From Geminicoccus roseus DSM 18922 (GTDB lineage: Bacteria > Pseudomonadota > Alphaproteobacteria > Geminicoccales > Geminicoccaceae), in the NCBI RefSeq assembly GCF_000427665.1, contig NZ_KE386572.1, positions 1,405,117 through 1,469,116 on the forward strand: 64,000 nucleotides of DNA. The letters run 5' to 3'. Both the position numbers and the translations under genes were made by a program. Below, in pieces: positions 49,099 to 58,259 of the stretch. The notes under the pieces are model-generated. The model saw only the letters and a list, made by a program, of their open reading frames with translations. It was not told where the DNA came from and did no database searches. Within the stretch, counting starts at the first letter, position 1, and the number at the start of each line of letters is the position of its first letter.

Positions 49099-49851
49099 TC
49101 AGCCCACCTTCTCGCCATCCCGCAGGATGGCGTCCACCGCTTCGGGATAGAACGCGATCAGGTCCTTGATCTTCGGGATCTCGGGGATCGGGTCGCGGTA
49201 GAACCAGGCGATGTTCTCGTAGGTCTTCCCGTCGATCTCGGCGGACCAGTAGGAGGCAATGCCCTTGTAGGGGCAGCGGGTGGTTCTCGGCGAGAAGGTC
49301 AGCAGGTCGAGGCGGACATCGTCGGCGGGCAGGTAGTAGCGGACCGGATGGTTGGTCTCGACCAGCATCAGCGACCGGCGGCTGTCGGCGATCACCGTGC
49401 CGGCCAGGATCACCTGGATGTGGGCCGAGCAGGCCAGGGTGTCGATGCGGACATGCGGGTCGCGGGCGTGCACGAAAACCTCCTCGTCTTCCTCGAACCA
49501 GGCATCCATCGCCGACCAGGCGAAGGCGATGTGATCCTTCAGCGCTGCCAGCGCCGGATCAGCCGGCTGTGGAAAGCTCCAGGCCGCGCCCTCGGCATGC
49601 CGGTCGCCCGCCGACAGCGCGAAATGCTCGGTGCGGCCGGCGCGGGCATGCTCGGTGATGTCGGGCGAGGAGCGAAGATGCTCGGGCTTCACGTCGGTGC
49701 GCGGGAAGTAATAGACCGGCAGCATGCCTTCGCCGCGCAGGATCCGGACCTTGCGGCTGTCGGCGATGACCTGCCCGGCAAAGACCACCCGGACACGCTT
49801 GGCGCAGGGCAGGACTTCCAGGTGAGCGGGGCGGTTCGGGGGGGTGCTCAA
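49099..49851 (-). CDS. Tandem DUF427-domain protein
   Basis: 250 residues made of two DUF427 (PF04248) domains, the first about 8-100 (HLEVLPCAKRVRVVFAGQVIADSRKVRIL) and the second about 140-240 (LILAGTVIADS-like, then YYLPADDVRLDLLTFSPRTTRCPYKGIASYWS, WFYRDPIPEIPKIKDLIAFYPEAVD). This tandem form is common in actinobacteria and alphaproteobacteria; the function is unknown. The start is TTG 49851 (AAGGG upstream), eleven bases after the LLM monooxygenase stop, so both are on one transcript. Confidence 0.85.
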   Translation of the reverse strand: MSTPPNRPAHLEVLPCAKRVRVVFAGQVIADSRKVRILRGEGMLPVYYFPRTDVKPEHLRSSPDITEHARAGRTEHFALSAGDRHAEGAAWSFPQPADPALAALKDHIAFAWSAMDAWFEEDEEVFVHARDPHVRIDTLACSAHIQVILAGTVIADSRRSLMLVETNHPVRYYLPADDVRLDLLTFSPRTTRCPYKGIASYWSAEIDGKTYENIAWFYRDPIPEIPKIKDLIAFYPEAVDAILRDGEKVG

Positions 49852-49862
49852 CGTGGGACCCT

Positions 49863-51221
49863 TCAGGCTCGGGAGGAGCCGGGACGATCGGCGAAGCGGT
49901 TGGCCGGGCGCTTCAGGCCCAGCCGGTCGCGCAGCGTGCCCTGCCCATATTCCTGGTGGAAGACGCCGCGCCGCTGCAGTTCCGGCACGACCTCGGCGGC
50001 GAAGCGGTCGAGCCCTTCCGGCAGGAGCGGAAACATCAGGTTGAAGCCGTCGGCGACGCCCGCGCTGAACCATTCCTCCAGGCGGTCGGCGACGTCCCCG
50101 GCGGTTCCGGCGACGGTGGCAACCGAGCCGGTATTGGCCATCTTCCGGCCGAGCTCGCGGATCGAGAGGCCCTCGCGCCGGGCAGAGTCGCGGATCAGGC
50201 CGAGCTTGGTGTGGCCGGACGCGAAGCCTTCCTCGCCGGGAAGCTCCGGCAGCGGGCCGTCAATCGGGTAGGCCGACAGGTCGGTGCGGGTCCAGTAGGA
50301 CAGGAGGTCGACGGCGACCCGGTCGAGCAGCAGGTCCTTCAGCGCCTCGGCCTTCTCGGCGGCCTCCGCCGCGCTGTCCGCCACGATCGGCTGCAGGCCC
50401 GGCAGGATCTTGAGGTCGCCGGGTGCCCGGCCGTTCCTGGCTAGGCGCTCGTTCATGTCGCTCCGGTAGCGCCGGCCTTCCTCCAGCGAACGGAAGATCG
50501 CGAAATGGATGTCGGCATGACGCGCCGCCAGGTCCTTGCCGTCGCCGGACGAGCCGGCCTGCACCAGCACCGGGTGGCCCTGCGGCGGGCGCGGCAGGTT
50601 GAGCGGGCCACGCACCTTGAAGAAGTCGCCCTGATGGTCGAGATGGTGGACCTTTTCCGGATCAGCGAAGAACCCGCTGTCCTTGTCGATCCGCAGCGCG
50701 CCGTCCTCCCAGCTGTCCCAGAGCGCCTTCACCACCTCCACGGATTCATGGGCCCGCTGGTAGCGCGTCGCATGCTCGAGCTGGTGGTCGCGGCCAAAGT
50801 TCAGCGCCTCCTCGTCCATCGCCGAGGTGACGATGTTCCAGGCCGAGCGGCCATGGCTGAGGAAGTCCAACGACGCGAACTTGCGGGCGATGTGGAACGG
50901 CTCGTTGTAGGTAGTCGACGCGGTGCCGATCAGCCCGATCTCGGAGCTGACTGCCGAGAGTGCCGCGAGCAGGGTGAACATCTCCAGGCGGACATTGGCG
51001 TAGTGCGCGATCCCGCTGGGCAGCTGGTCCCAGATCGCCACCTCGTCGGCCACGAACAGCACGTCGATCCTGGCCCGCTCGGCGGTCTCCACGAGGCGGC
51101 GGTAGTAAGCAAGGTCCAGCACCTCGGCCCCGGGCGCGTCCGGATGGCGCCAGGCGACCCGATGGTCACCCTGAGGATTGAAGAAGAAGGCGCTCAGAAT
51201 CATCGAGCCACGCGAGGTCAT
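49863..51221 (-). CDS. LLM-class flavin-dependent monooxygenase (NtaA/SnaA/DszA family)
   Basis: A 452-residue bacterial luciferase-like TIM barrel, using FMNH2 from a separate reductase to oxidise a small substrate. ILSAFFFNPQGDHRVAWRHPDAPG, GLIGTASTTYNEPFHIARKFASLDFLSHGRSAWNIVTSAMDEEALNFG, and PVLVQAGSSGDGKDLAARHAD are characteristic of the NtaA branch (nitrilotriacetate, dibenzothiophene or alkanesulfonate-type substrates). Followed by the DUF427 gene. ATG 51221 has AAGGA upstream; ATG 51203 is in frame too. No sulfonate transporter is adjacent. Confidence 0.93.
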   Translation of the reverse strand: MTSRGSMILSAFFFNPQGDHRVAWRHPDAPGAEVLDLAYYRRLVETAERARIDVLFVADEVAIWDQLPSGIAHYANVRLEMFTLLAALSAVSSEIGLIGTASTTYNEPFHIARKFASLDFLSHGRSAWNIVTSAMDEEALNFGRDHQLEHATRYQRAHESVEVVKALWDSWEDGALRIDKDSGFFADPEKVHHLDHQGDFFKVRGPLNLPRPPQGHPVLVQAGSSGDGKDLAARHADIHFAIFRSLEEGRRYRSDMNERLARNGRAPGDLKILPGLQPIVADSAAEAAEKAEALKDLLLDRVAVDLLSYWTRTDLSAYPIDGPLPELPGEEGFASGHTKLGLIRDSARREGLSIRELGRKMANTGSVATVAGTAGDVADRLEEWFSAGVADGFNLMFPLLPEGLDRFAAEVVPELQRRGVFHQEYGQGTLRDRLGLKRPANRFADRPGSSRA

Positions 51222-51330
51222 CGGTACCCATCGTTCCTTGCCTGAACCGGCAGAGACAATGAAGTGTCACCGGCCGTTAGTCACGGGCAGGAAGATCGTT
51301 TCCGGTCTCACGTCTGCGCGCGGACCCCGC

Positions 51331-51774
51331 TCAAAGCGGCATGTCGTAGGTCACCCACCGGGTCTTGCTGCCGACCCGGTCGTAGACGCTGCGGCCGCGA
51401 TAATTGTCCTCTGCGGTGATCCAGCGGATCACCGTCCAGCCGCGCTTCCTGCCTTCCTCGGCGATGGCGGCGAAGATCGCCTGGGCGGCCCCTGAGCCGC
51501 GGGCATCCGGGTCGACGAACAGGTCGTCGAAGAAGCCGCCGACCGAGGCGGCAAGCGGGCGGGAGAACGGGCGGAAATGGGCGAGGCCCACCGGCCGCCC
51601 GCTTTCGTCCAGCGCCAGGAAGCCGTTCACCTCATGGTCCGGGTCCTGCAGCCAGCCCCAGACCCGGGCACGCATCTCCGGGGTCTGCTCGACCTTGTAG
51701 AAGGCGGCATAGGCCGCGTAGAGCCGCTCCCAGTCGTCCCGATGCTCCGGGGTGATCGGGACGATCTTGGTCAT
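51331..51774 (-). CDS. GNAT-family N-acetyltransferase
   Basis: 147 residues. LYAAYAAFYKVEQTPE, then VGLAHFRPF and FFDDLFVDPDARGSGAAQAIFAAIAEEGRKRGW, with the acetyl-CoA loop ARGSGAA (Q/RxxGxG/A). WITAEDNYRGRSVYDRVG closes the fold. ATG 51774 overlaps the HAD gene stop (ATGA). Last gene of the minus-strand set acetyltransferase, methyltransferase, epimerase-GT2, HAD, GNAT, but may be unrelated to glycan making. Confidence 0.9.
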   Translation of the reverse strand: MTKIVPITPEHRDDWERLYAAYAAFYKVEQTPEMRARVWGWLQDPDHEVNGFLALDESGRPVGLAHFRPFSRPLAASVGGFFDDLFVDPDARGSGAAQAIFAAIAEEGRKRGWTVIRWITAEDNYRGRSVYDRVGSKTRWVTYDMPL

Positions 51775-52568
51775 GCGCGTGCCTCCAGGATGGCGTCGAC
51801 GAGTTCCACGAACCCAGCGCCACCTTCCGACGGGGTCACGTAGGCTGGCAAGGCCGTCATGCGGTCCTGGAAGCGCAGCACGTTGGCCACGCCCACCGCG
51901 TTGGGGAACCAGCCGAACATCGGCGCATCGTTCGGGCTGTCGCCGGCATAGACATAGCGCTCCCGGCTGGCCTGCAGGTCGATGCCCAGGGCCTCGTCGG
52001 CGAAGATCCTCGACATGGTCAGCTTGTCGTGGTCGCCAAACCAGCCGTTCACATGGATCGAGGAGACCTTGGCCACCGCCCCGGCTTCCTCGAAGATCGC
52101 CACAATCCGGTCGACCGCCTCCGTGGGAAGCGGCGGGACGTCCTCGCAGAAATCGATGGCGAGGTCGGCCTCCCGGTAGAGCTGATCGGATGCGACCGCC
52201 GAGCCCGGCACCTCCGCCAGGACGCGCTCGCGCACCAGGGCCAGCCGCTCGCGATTGGCGGCGCGCTCCGCCTCGCTCTGGGCGAAGCGGCGGATCATGC
52301 GTTTCTGGCCATGGTCGTAGCGGAAGAAGAACGCCCCGTTCTCGCCGACCACGCCGTCCACCGGCCAGAACCGCGCGACCATGTCGCACCAGCCGGCCGG
52401 ACGCCCGGTGATCGGCACCACGATGATCCCGGCCTCGTGCAGGCGGCCGAGCGCGGCGTAGGCGGCGGGGGTCAGCCGTCCCTCGGTGGTGACGGTGTCG
52501 TCGATGTCGGTGAACAGGCCGGTGCAGGCGCGCCGGATGTCGGCCGGCATCGAGGAGAGGGGCTTCAT
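51771..52568 (-). CDS. HAD-superfamily IIB phosphatase (Cof/SPP-like)
   Basis: 265 residues. Motif I DIDDT with both Asp (FTDIDDTVTTEG, about 20-31), motif II ITGRP, motif III Lys in HDKLTMSRI, and motif IV GDSPNDAPM are all present, so the phosphatase is active by sequence. The IIB cap type fits sucrose-, trehalose- or mannosyl-phosphate phosphatases; the start matches the sugar-phosphatase group. It may dephosphorylate an intermediate of the glycan sugar (inference). Eight bases after the epimerase-GT2 gene. Confidence 0.9.
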   Translation of the reverse strand: MKPLSSMPADIRRACTGLFTDIDDTVTTEGRLTPAAYAALGRLHEAGIIVVPITGRPAGWCDMVARFWPVDGVVGENGAFFFRYDHGQKRMIRRFAQSEAERAANRERLALVRERVLAEVPGSAVASDQLYREADLAIDFCEDVPPLPTEAVDRIVAIFEEAGAVAKVSSIHVNGWFGDHDKLTMSRIFADEALGIDLQASRERYVYAGDSPNDAPMFGWFPNAVGVANVLRFQDRMTALPAYVTPSEGGAGFVELVDAILEARA

Positions 52569-52576
52569 GGGAACTC

Positions 52577-54445
52577 TCAGGATTCCGGGCGCATCCGCTG
52601 GACCAGGTGGTAGGGCTTGGAGCGGGTGCGCAGGGGGTCCAGGGGGTGGATCCAGCGGGCGTTGAAGGCGTTGTGCCAGTCGCGCGGGATGAAGCCCAGG
52701 ATCGGGTCCGGGGCATTGATGTTCAGGCGCGGCCGAAGCAGCGGCACCGCCCGCATCGCCTTCCAGACATAAAGCTTCATCTTCCAGCGCGAGATGTCGC
52801 CGCCCAGGTCCTTGTGCTTGGCGGCCAGCAGGGTGCGCGCGCGCTCGTGCTTCTCGGCCAGGCGCTTGGCCTCGGGGCTGTTCGGGTCCGAGGGCCAGCC
52901 GCGTCGGTGCAACACCGCGACCTCCTTGGTGAAGCAGACCTCCTTGCCGGCTTTGAGCACCCGCAGGGTCAGATCGGGGTCGATGCCATAGTCGCGCAGC
53001 TCCTCGTCGAAGCCGCCGAGCTTACGCAGCAGCTCGGTGGGCAGCACGCCCTGGTTGACGTTGAGCACGCCGGCCACGCCGATGCCGCCGATATAGGGCG
53101 CCTTGATGAACGGCCCGACCAGGTCCCGGACCTTGAGGCCGACCATGCCGATCCGGGGGTTGCCCTCCAGGATCTCGACGGCGCGGTCCAGGCCGCCCTC
53201 GGTGATCAGGTTGTCGTCGGAGACCCAGCAGACATAGGGGGTCGAGACGCTGGCGAACACCTCGTTCAGGGCGCGCGCCTGGCCGCGCCGCTCGCCCTCG
53301 CGCACCACCACCAGGTTGGCTTGGCGGCGCTTCTCCAGCATCTCGATGGTGCCGTCCGTGCTGCCGGCGTCGCTCACCACCACCAGATGCGGGGTGTGGG
53401 TGTGCAGCTCGATGCTGTCCAAAAGGTCGGACAGGTCGCCGCAGCGGTCGCAAGTGCCGACCACCACGGTGAGCTTGGCGGTGGAGTGGTCGGGCAGTTC
53501 CAGGCCCTTGCGGGCGCCAAGCTCGTTCAGCGCCCAGCGGGCATAGGCGGAAAGCCCGGCGCCGAGTTCGGTGGCCGGGGCAAAGTCCAGCTCCCGCGTC
53601 AGGCGGGTGGCATCGGCCACCAGGCTCTTGGGATTGCCGCGATGCTCCTCGCCGCCGAAGGCGACGTTCACGAACCGGCCGGTCCCGGTGGCCAGCCGCT
53701 CGGTGATGGCCCGGACCGTGGTGGCCTTGCCGGTCCCGCCATTGACCAGGAGGAAGGAGCCCAGCTCTGGGTCGGCCAGCCGCTCGATCAGCCGGGCAGC
53801 GTCGCGCCCATGCATGAAGTCGCGCTGTTCCTCGCCGGTCCCGAACATGGAGAGTTCCAGGCGGCCGTCGGCGAGCTTGCTGCAGGTGTCCCAGAGCAGC
53901 TGCTTGCGCAGCCCCTCGCCGTAGAGCGAGAAGAACCGGACGATCCGGGTCTTCAGGCCGAGGTCGCGGGCAGCCGAGCGGACCAGCTCCTCGCAGGCGA
54001 CCTTGTGGCTGCCATAGACCGAGACCGGACGGAGCGGCTCGTCCTCGGCAAGCGCGGGCTTGTTGCTCTCGCCATAGACCGCGGCCGAGGAGGGGTAGAC
54101 CAGGACGGCGTCGGGCGCGTCGTGGCGGACCGCCTCGATCACCTGGGCGGTCACCCCCACCGAGCGGTGGAACTCGGCGAACGGCTCGGCCTGGGCCCTG
54201 CCGACGCTGCCGGTGCCAGCGCAATGGACCACCAGCTGCGGCTTGCCGAACGCCGCGAACAGGGCGCGCAGGCTTTCCTGCGTGACCTCGTCCTCGACCG
54301 CCATGGCGAGCGGCAGCCCGCGCCGGCCATGGCCGATGCCGGCGACCCGCCAGCCCGACTTCACCAGCTGCTCGACGACCGTGCCGCCCAAGAAGCCGAA
54401 GCAGCCGGTGACGACTGCCAGGCGATCCACCCGCTTGCCCGCCAT
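52577..54445 (-). CDS. Fused NAD-dependent sugar epimerase/dehydratase and GT2 glycosyltransferase
   Basis: 622 residues. The N-terminal half (1-310) is an extended SDR: NAD-binding TGCFGFLG (about 14-21), VYPSSAAVYGE with catalytic Ser, and YGSHK with catalytic Tyr/Lys near 144-148. The C-terminal half (about 325-560) is a GT-A glycosyltransferase: LTVVVGTCDRCGDLSDLL, VVSDAGSTDGTIE, and WVSDDN as metal-binding DxD. One chain therefore makes an NDP-sugar and transfers it. ATG 54445 is clear; 3 bases separate it from the methyltransferase gene. Confidence 0.92.
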   Translation of the reverse strand: MAGKRVDRLAVVTGCFGFLGGTVVEQLVKSGWRVAGIGHGRRGLPLAMAVEDEVTQESLRALFAAFGKPQLVVHCAGTGSVGRAQAEPFAEFHRSVGVTAQVIEAVRHDAPDAVLVYPSSAAVYGESNKPALAEDEPLRPVSVYGSHKVACEELVRSAARDLGLKTRIVRFFSLYGEGLRKQLLWDTCSKLADGRLELSMFGTGEEQRDFMHGRDAARLIERLADPELGSFLLVNGGTGKATTVRAITERLATGTGRFVNVAFGGEEHRGNPKSLVADATRLTRELDFAPATELGAGLSAYARWALNELGARKGLELPDHSTAKLTVVVGTCDRCGDLSDLLDSIELHTHTPHLVVVSDAGSTDGTIEMLEKRRQANLVVVREGERRGQARALNEVFASVSTPYVCWVSDDNLITEGGLDRAVEILEGNPRIGMVGLKVRDLVGPFIKAPYIGGIGVAGVLNVNQGVLPTELLRKLGGFDEELRDYGIDPDLTLRVLKAGKEVCFTKEVAVLHRRGWPSDPNSPEAKRLAEKHERARTLLAAKHKDLGGDISRWKMKLYVWKAMRAVPLLRPRLNINAPDPILGFIPRDWHNAFNARWIHPLDPLRTRSKPYHLVQRMRPES

Positions 54446-54448
54446 GGA

Positions 54449-55300
54449 TCAGTGCTTGCGGATCGCGAAGCCCACGCCGTAGCCGGCGTCCGCGAAGGTC
54501 CAGGCGGAAAAGCGCGGGTCGCCGGCCACCTGGGTCCGCCAGACCTCGGCCAGCCCCGGATGGGCCGGATGGCAGACATCGTCGAACACGACCGCCCCGC
54601 CCACCGACAGGTGCGGCAGGACGTCGGCCAGGTCCTCGGCCGCCCCCGGGTCGGTATGGTCGCCGTCCACGGTGATCAGGTCGAAGTAGGTATCCGGGTG
54701 GTCGGCGAAGTACTTCTTCACCGTGACGTGGCTGTTACCGTCGATGAACTCGGCGGTGCCGGTGTGGCCGACCTTCTTCAGCTCGCTGCGGACGAAGTCC
54801 GGGCCGGGGTTCTCCATCCCGGCATAGTTCTTCATCCACATGTCGAACAGCACGACGTCGACGCTGGGGGTCTGGCTGGCGACGGTGCAGACCGAGCGGC
54901 CGCGGCGCACACCGATCTCCAGGTAGCGGGCGGGCTTCAGCGCCCGGGACATGGTCAAGAGGACCGTGACGATGTCGGCATAGATCCAGCCGTCGCCGAA
55001 CCGGTTCAGCCCCTCGGCATAGAACTTGGTCAGGTAGCGCGTGTAGTCGTCGGGCTCGAGCTTGCCCATGACGTCCAGCGCATCCTGCAGGGTCTCAGGC
55101 GAGGCGCAGGCGAAGCTGAAGGTCTCCGCACCGGCCATGACCGGCGGGTACCATTCGGTCTCGCCGGCGGCGGCGCTGTAGCAGACCGCGTCACAGCGGG
55201 GCGCGGCCTTGCCATAGACGGGCTTGGCCCAGCCGGCGCGTTCCTCGGGGGTGGAAACAGGGGTCTGGGCAGGCGGGGAGCGGAACAGGCGCCGGATCAT
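54449..55300 (-). CDS. Class I SAM-dependent methyltransferase (Methyltransf_24 type)
   Basis: 283 residues. SAM-binding motif I ARYLEIGVRRGRSVCTVA (about 133-150); the DLITVDGDHTDPGAAEDLADVLPHLSVGGAVVFDDV motif is typical of the TylF/Methyltransf_24 group and cephalosporin-hydroxylase-like enzymes that methylate sugars. A positional match to the sugar-modifying step of the glycan locus. ATG 55300 overlaps the acetyltransferase stop by four bases. Confidence 0.9.
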   Translation of the reverse strand: MIRRLFRSPPAQTPVSTPEERAGWAKPVYGKAAPRCDAVCYSAAAGETEWYPPVMAGAETFSFACASPETLQDALDVMGKLEPDDYTRYLTKFYAEGLNRFGDGWIYADIVTVLLTMSRALKPARYLEIGVRRGRSVCTVASQTPSVDVVLFDMWMKNYAGMENPGPDFVRSELKKVGHTGTAEFIDGNSHVTVKKYFADHPDTYFDLITVDGDHTDPGAAEDLADVLPHLSVGGAVVFDDVCHPAHPGLAEVWRTQVAGDPRFSAWTFADAGYGVGFAIRKH

Positions 55301-55965
55301 GCGGCAACGAACTCCTTGAGGTTGCGGACCGGCACGGCCGGGTTGCCGCTGGCGATGATGCCGGACGGAAGGTCGGAGGTGACGACCGAGCCGCCGGCCA
55401 CCACGGTGTCGTCACCGATGGTCACCCCGCGGAACACGATCGCGTTCATGCCCAGCCAGCAGCGCCGGCCGATGGTGACCGGCGCATGGGCGATCCGATA
55501 GTCGGTGTTCTTCGACAAGCCCAGGATCTTGGCGAAGTGGCGCTCGCGCTCGTCCGCATCGACCGGGTGAGTGTTGTTGTCGAACACTTGTACACCATGG
55601 GCGAACAGGGTGCCGTCGCCGATCTGGATGTGGTTCATCGCCGAGATCAGCACGCCGTCGCCGAAATAGCAGCGCTCGCCGATGGTCAGGCGCCCGGCCG
55701 GCTCCAGGCGCAGCACGGCGCGGCTGACCGTGTGGCGGCCGATCGTGACGGCGTCCCGCTTGTTGCGGTTGACCAGCCGCGCGCCCAGGCCCAGCCGGAC
55801 CTCCGGCCCGATCTGCCCCGCCGCGTGGAAAGAGCGCCACACCGCCTGCAGCCGGCGGGCGGCTGCCAGGGAGCGGGTCATCTTCAATGCGGCAAGGAAG
55901 CCGGACGGCTCCAGGAACACCGGCCCGTCGGCGAATGCATGGTCAAAGGGGCAGAGTGCCGGCAT
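55297..55965 (-). CDS. Hexapeptide-repeat (LbH) acyltransferase
   Basis: 222 residues with a left-handed beta-helix in the second half: imperfect repeats such as VTIGRH, LTIGERCYFGDG, VTIGRRCWLGMNAIVFRGVTIGDDTVVAGGSVV. The conserved His/Trp loop NNTHP before KNTDYRIAHAPV is seen in WbbJ/MaA-type sugar O-acetyltransferases. Acetyl-CoA is the probable donor. First gene of the minus-strand five-gene set, divergent from the GT2 gene by 132 bases, where its promoter should lie. Confidence 0.92.
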   Translation of the reverse strand: MPALCPFDHAFADGPVFLEPSGFLAALKMTRSLAAARRLQAVWRSFHAAGQIGPEVRLGLGARLVNRNKRDAVTIGRHTVSRAVLRLEPAGRLTIGERCYFGDGVLISAMNHIQIGDGTLFAHGVQVFDNNTHPVDADERERHFAKILGLSKNTDYRIAHAPVTIGRRCWLGMNAIVFRGVTIGDDTVVAGGSVVTSDLPSGIIASGNPAVPVRNLKEFVAA

Positions 55966-56097
55966 GCGGCGTGGTGACCATTCGCGAGGGGGTGGGTCTT
56001 CGTCGCGGCGCTAAAACGTCCGCGCGGATGGAATGTCAATGGATCTGGTTCTAAACCGGCCCGGCAACCGGTTCAAGAATGCGAGTTTCCCCTCCCC

Positions 56098-56991
56098 ATG
56101 CGCCTGACCTGGCCGTTTCGCGCCGCGCAAGCCGCGCCCAGCCCGAAGCCGCACCGCCCTACGGTCCGCCCGACCGACCGGACGCGGCTCTCGGTGGTGC
56201 TGGGCTCGCTGGATCGCCTGCATCTCCTGCAGCCCGCCATCGAGAGCGTGCGTGCGCAGAAGGTGGCGGCCGAGGTCGAGATCGTGGTGATCGATGGCGG
56301 GTCGTCGGATGGCAGCCTGCCCTGGCTGACCGCGCAGAAGGACATCATCACGATCGTCCAGCACAACCGGGGCGAGTGGCAGGGGGCGGCGCTGCCCAAG
56401 CGGAGCTGGGGGTTCTTCATGAACCTGGCGTTCCGCGCCGCCAACAGCGAGATCATCTGCATGATCTCCGACGACTGCCTGCTGCTGCCGGGCACGCTGC
56501 AGGCCGGCCTGGACCGGCTGGCGGAGCTGGAAGGGCAGGGCGAGCGGGTCGGCGGGCTGGCCTTCCCGTTCCGCAACTGGCCGGACGACCAGCGCTTCTT
56601 CGTCGGCAAGACGCTGGGCGGACGGATGATGGTCAACCACGGCTTCCTCCTGCGCCCGGCCCTGGAGGATGTCGGCTGGATCGAGGTGGAAGCCTACCGG
56701 TTCTACAAGGCCGACAGCGACCTCTGCCTGAAGATGTGGGACCGGGGCTGGACGATCCGGGACGTGCCGGACGCCCATGTCGAGCACTACGTGGATCCGG
56801 GCGAGGCCCTCAGGATGCAGAACAACGCGACCATGGCGGAGGACCGCGAGGTCTATGGGCGGCGCTGGAAGGAACTGGCCCAGCAGGAACTGCCGTCGCG
56901 CCAGGAATATGACTGGCAGGACCCGGCGGGAACCGCCGACCGGGTGTTCGGCCCGATCCGCCAGCGCGCCGATCAGGCGGCAGGCTCATGA
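56098..56991 (+). CDS. Family 2 glycosyltransferase
   Basis: 297 residues, GT-A fold. LSVVLGSLDRLHLLQPAIESV, VEIVVIDGGSSDGSLPWL (nucleotide site) and CMISDDC with Asp-Asp metal site near 124-127; a late VHEH-like DVPDAHVEHYVDPGEALRMQNN. ATG 56098 has no Shine-Dalgarno (poly-C upstream), so the start is less sure. Overlaps the following GT4 by four bases, so the two sugars are added in sequence. Confidence 0.88.
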   Translation: MRLTWPFRAAQAAPSPKPHRPTVRPTDRTRLSVVLGSLDRLHLLQPAIESVRAQKVAAEVEIVVIDGGSSDGSLPWLTAQKDIITIVQHNRGEWQGAALPKRSWGFFMNLAFRAANSEIICMISDDCLLLPGTLQAGLDRLAELEGQGERVGGLAFPFRNWPDDQRFFVGKTLGGRMMVNHGFLLRPALEDVGWIEVEAYRFYKADSDLCLKMWDRGWTIRDVPDAHVEHYVDPGEALRMQNNATMAEDREVYGRRWKELAQQELPSRQEYDWQDPAGTADRVFGPIRQRADQAAGS

Positions 56992-58259
56992 GGATCGGGC
57001 TCAGGGTCCTGAGCAACCCGCTCTGGACCGGCGGGATCCACTACGTGCTGGCCTGGGCCACCGCGCTGTCGCGGCTGCCGGAGGGCGAGCGGCCGGAGGT
57101 CGTGCTGCTGGTGGCCGACGAGCGCGGCCGGCCGATCGCCGAGGCCAACCGGCATCTGGCGACCGCGGTGGAGCCGTTCGAGCGGGCGGCCGAGCTCGAC
57201 CTGGACCTGGTCTACCCGGCGACCCAGCTGTTCGAGGCGCCGGTGGGGGCACCCTGGGCCGGCTGGATCCCCGACTGGCAGTGCCGCTACCTGCCGGAAC
57301 TGTTCGACAAGGCGGAGTATGCCCGGCGCGACCTGCATTTCCGCCTGCTGGCGACCCGCCCCCCGGCGCTCGCCGTGTCGTCCGCCATGGCCGAGCAGGA
57401 CACGCGGCGGATCGTGGGCGAGGCGATGGTGCCGACCGTGCGGCTGCCGTTCCCGGCCCTGGTCGACCCCGCCGAGGTCGCAGCCCTGCCGCGGGCCAAG
57501 GAGGCGCCGGAGCGCTACCTGCTGATCTGCAACCAGTGGTGGCGGCACAAGAACCTGGAGCTGCCGGTCGAGGCGCTGGCGCGCTGCCGGGACCCGGGCA
57601 TCGAGCTGGTGTTCACCGGCGAGACCAAGGACCCGCGCTGGCCGGACGACGAGGCGCGCATCCGTGGCCTGATCGCCCGGCACGGGCTGGAGAAGCGCTG
57701 CCATGTGCTGGGCCGGATCCCGCGCGAGACCCAGCTGGCGCTGCTGCGCGACTGCCAGGCGGTGATCCAGCCGTCCCGGTTCGAGGGCTGGAGCTCGGTG
57801 GTGGAGGAGGCGAAGGTGCTGGGCCGGCCCCTGCTCCTGTCCGAGTTCGCGGTGCATCGCGAGCAGGCGCCGGAGGCCCGGTTCTTCCGGACCGACGACC
57901 CGGACGGGCTGGCGGCGGCCATGGACGATGCCTGGGCCGGCCGGGTGCCGGCGATGCCGTTCGACGCGGACGCCAACGTGCTCGCCTGCGCGCGCAGGCT
58001 GCTGGAACTCGCCAGGATCACCAGGCAGCGCTACGACCCGAAGCTGCACGATCCGGGCGCGATCCTGCCGGACTTCGAGGCGCAACTGGCGGAGCTGGCA
58101 CGTGATCCGGCCATGGCGGACCTGGTCCGGCGCCAGGAGGGCGCGGTGCATGCCCTCCGCAAGCGCCTTTCCGGGCACGAGGCCGCCGTGGCCATGCATA
58201 CCGAGGAGACGCTCTCGCTGCTCGGCCGGGTGAAGAACTGGCTGTCAGGCCGCCGCTGA
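56988..58259 (+). CDS. GT4-family glycosyltransferase
   Basis: A 423-residue GT-B glycosyltransferase. YLLICNQWWRHKNLELPVEALAR starts the donor domain, and SRFEGWSSVVEEAKVLGRPLLLSEF is the EX7E motif shared with the GT4 at 41437. The last 70 residues form an added helical tail (AELARDPAMADLVRRQEG) absent from that relative. ATG 56988 overlaps the GT2 stop. Converges on the capsule-type gene with a 15-base overlap. Confidence 0.9.
   Translation: MRIGLRVLSNPLWTGGIHYVLAWATALSRLPEGERPEVVLLVADERGRPIAEANRHLATAVEPFERAAELDLDLVYPATQLFEAPVGAPWAGWIPDWQCRYLPELFDKAEYARRDLHFRLLATRPPALAVSSAMAEQDTRRIVGEAMVPTVRLPFPALVDPAEVAALPRAKEAPERYLLICNQWWRHKNLELPVEALARCRDPGIELVFTGETKDPRWPDDEARIRGLIARHGLEKRCHVLGRIPRETQLALLRDCQAVIQPSRFEGWSSVVEEAKVLGRPLLLSEFAVHREQAPEARFFRTDDPDGLAAAMDDAWAGRVPAMPFDADANVLACARRLLELARITRQRYDPKLHDPGAILPDFEAQLAELARDPAMADLVRRQEGAVHALRKRLSGHEAAVAMHTEETLSLLGRVKNWLSGRR

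Noticed and set aside
48822-49118. 98-codon minus-strand frame in the AT-rich stretch
   Set aside because: No ribosome-binding site, no recognisable domain, and it would overlap the end of the DUF427 gene. Left as non-coding with low certainty.
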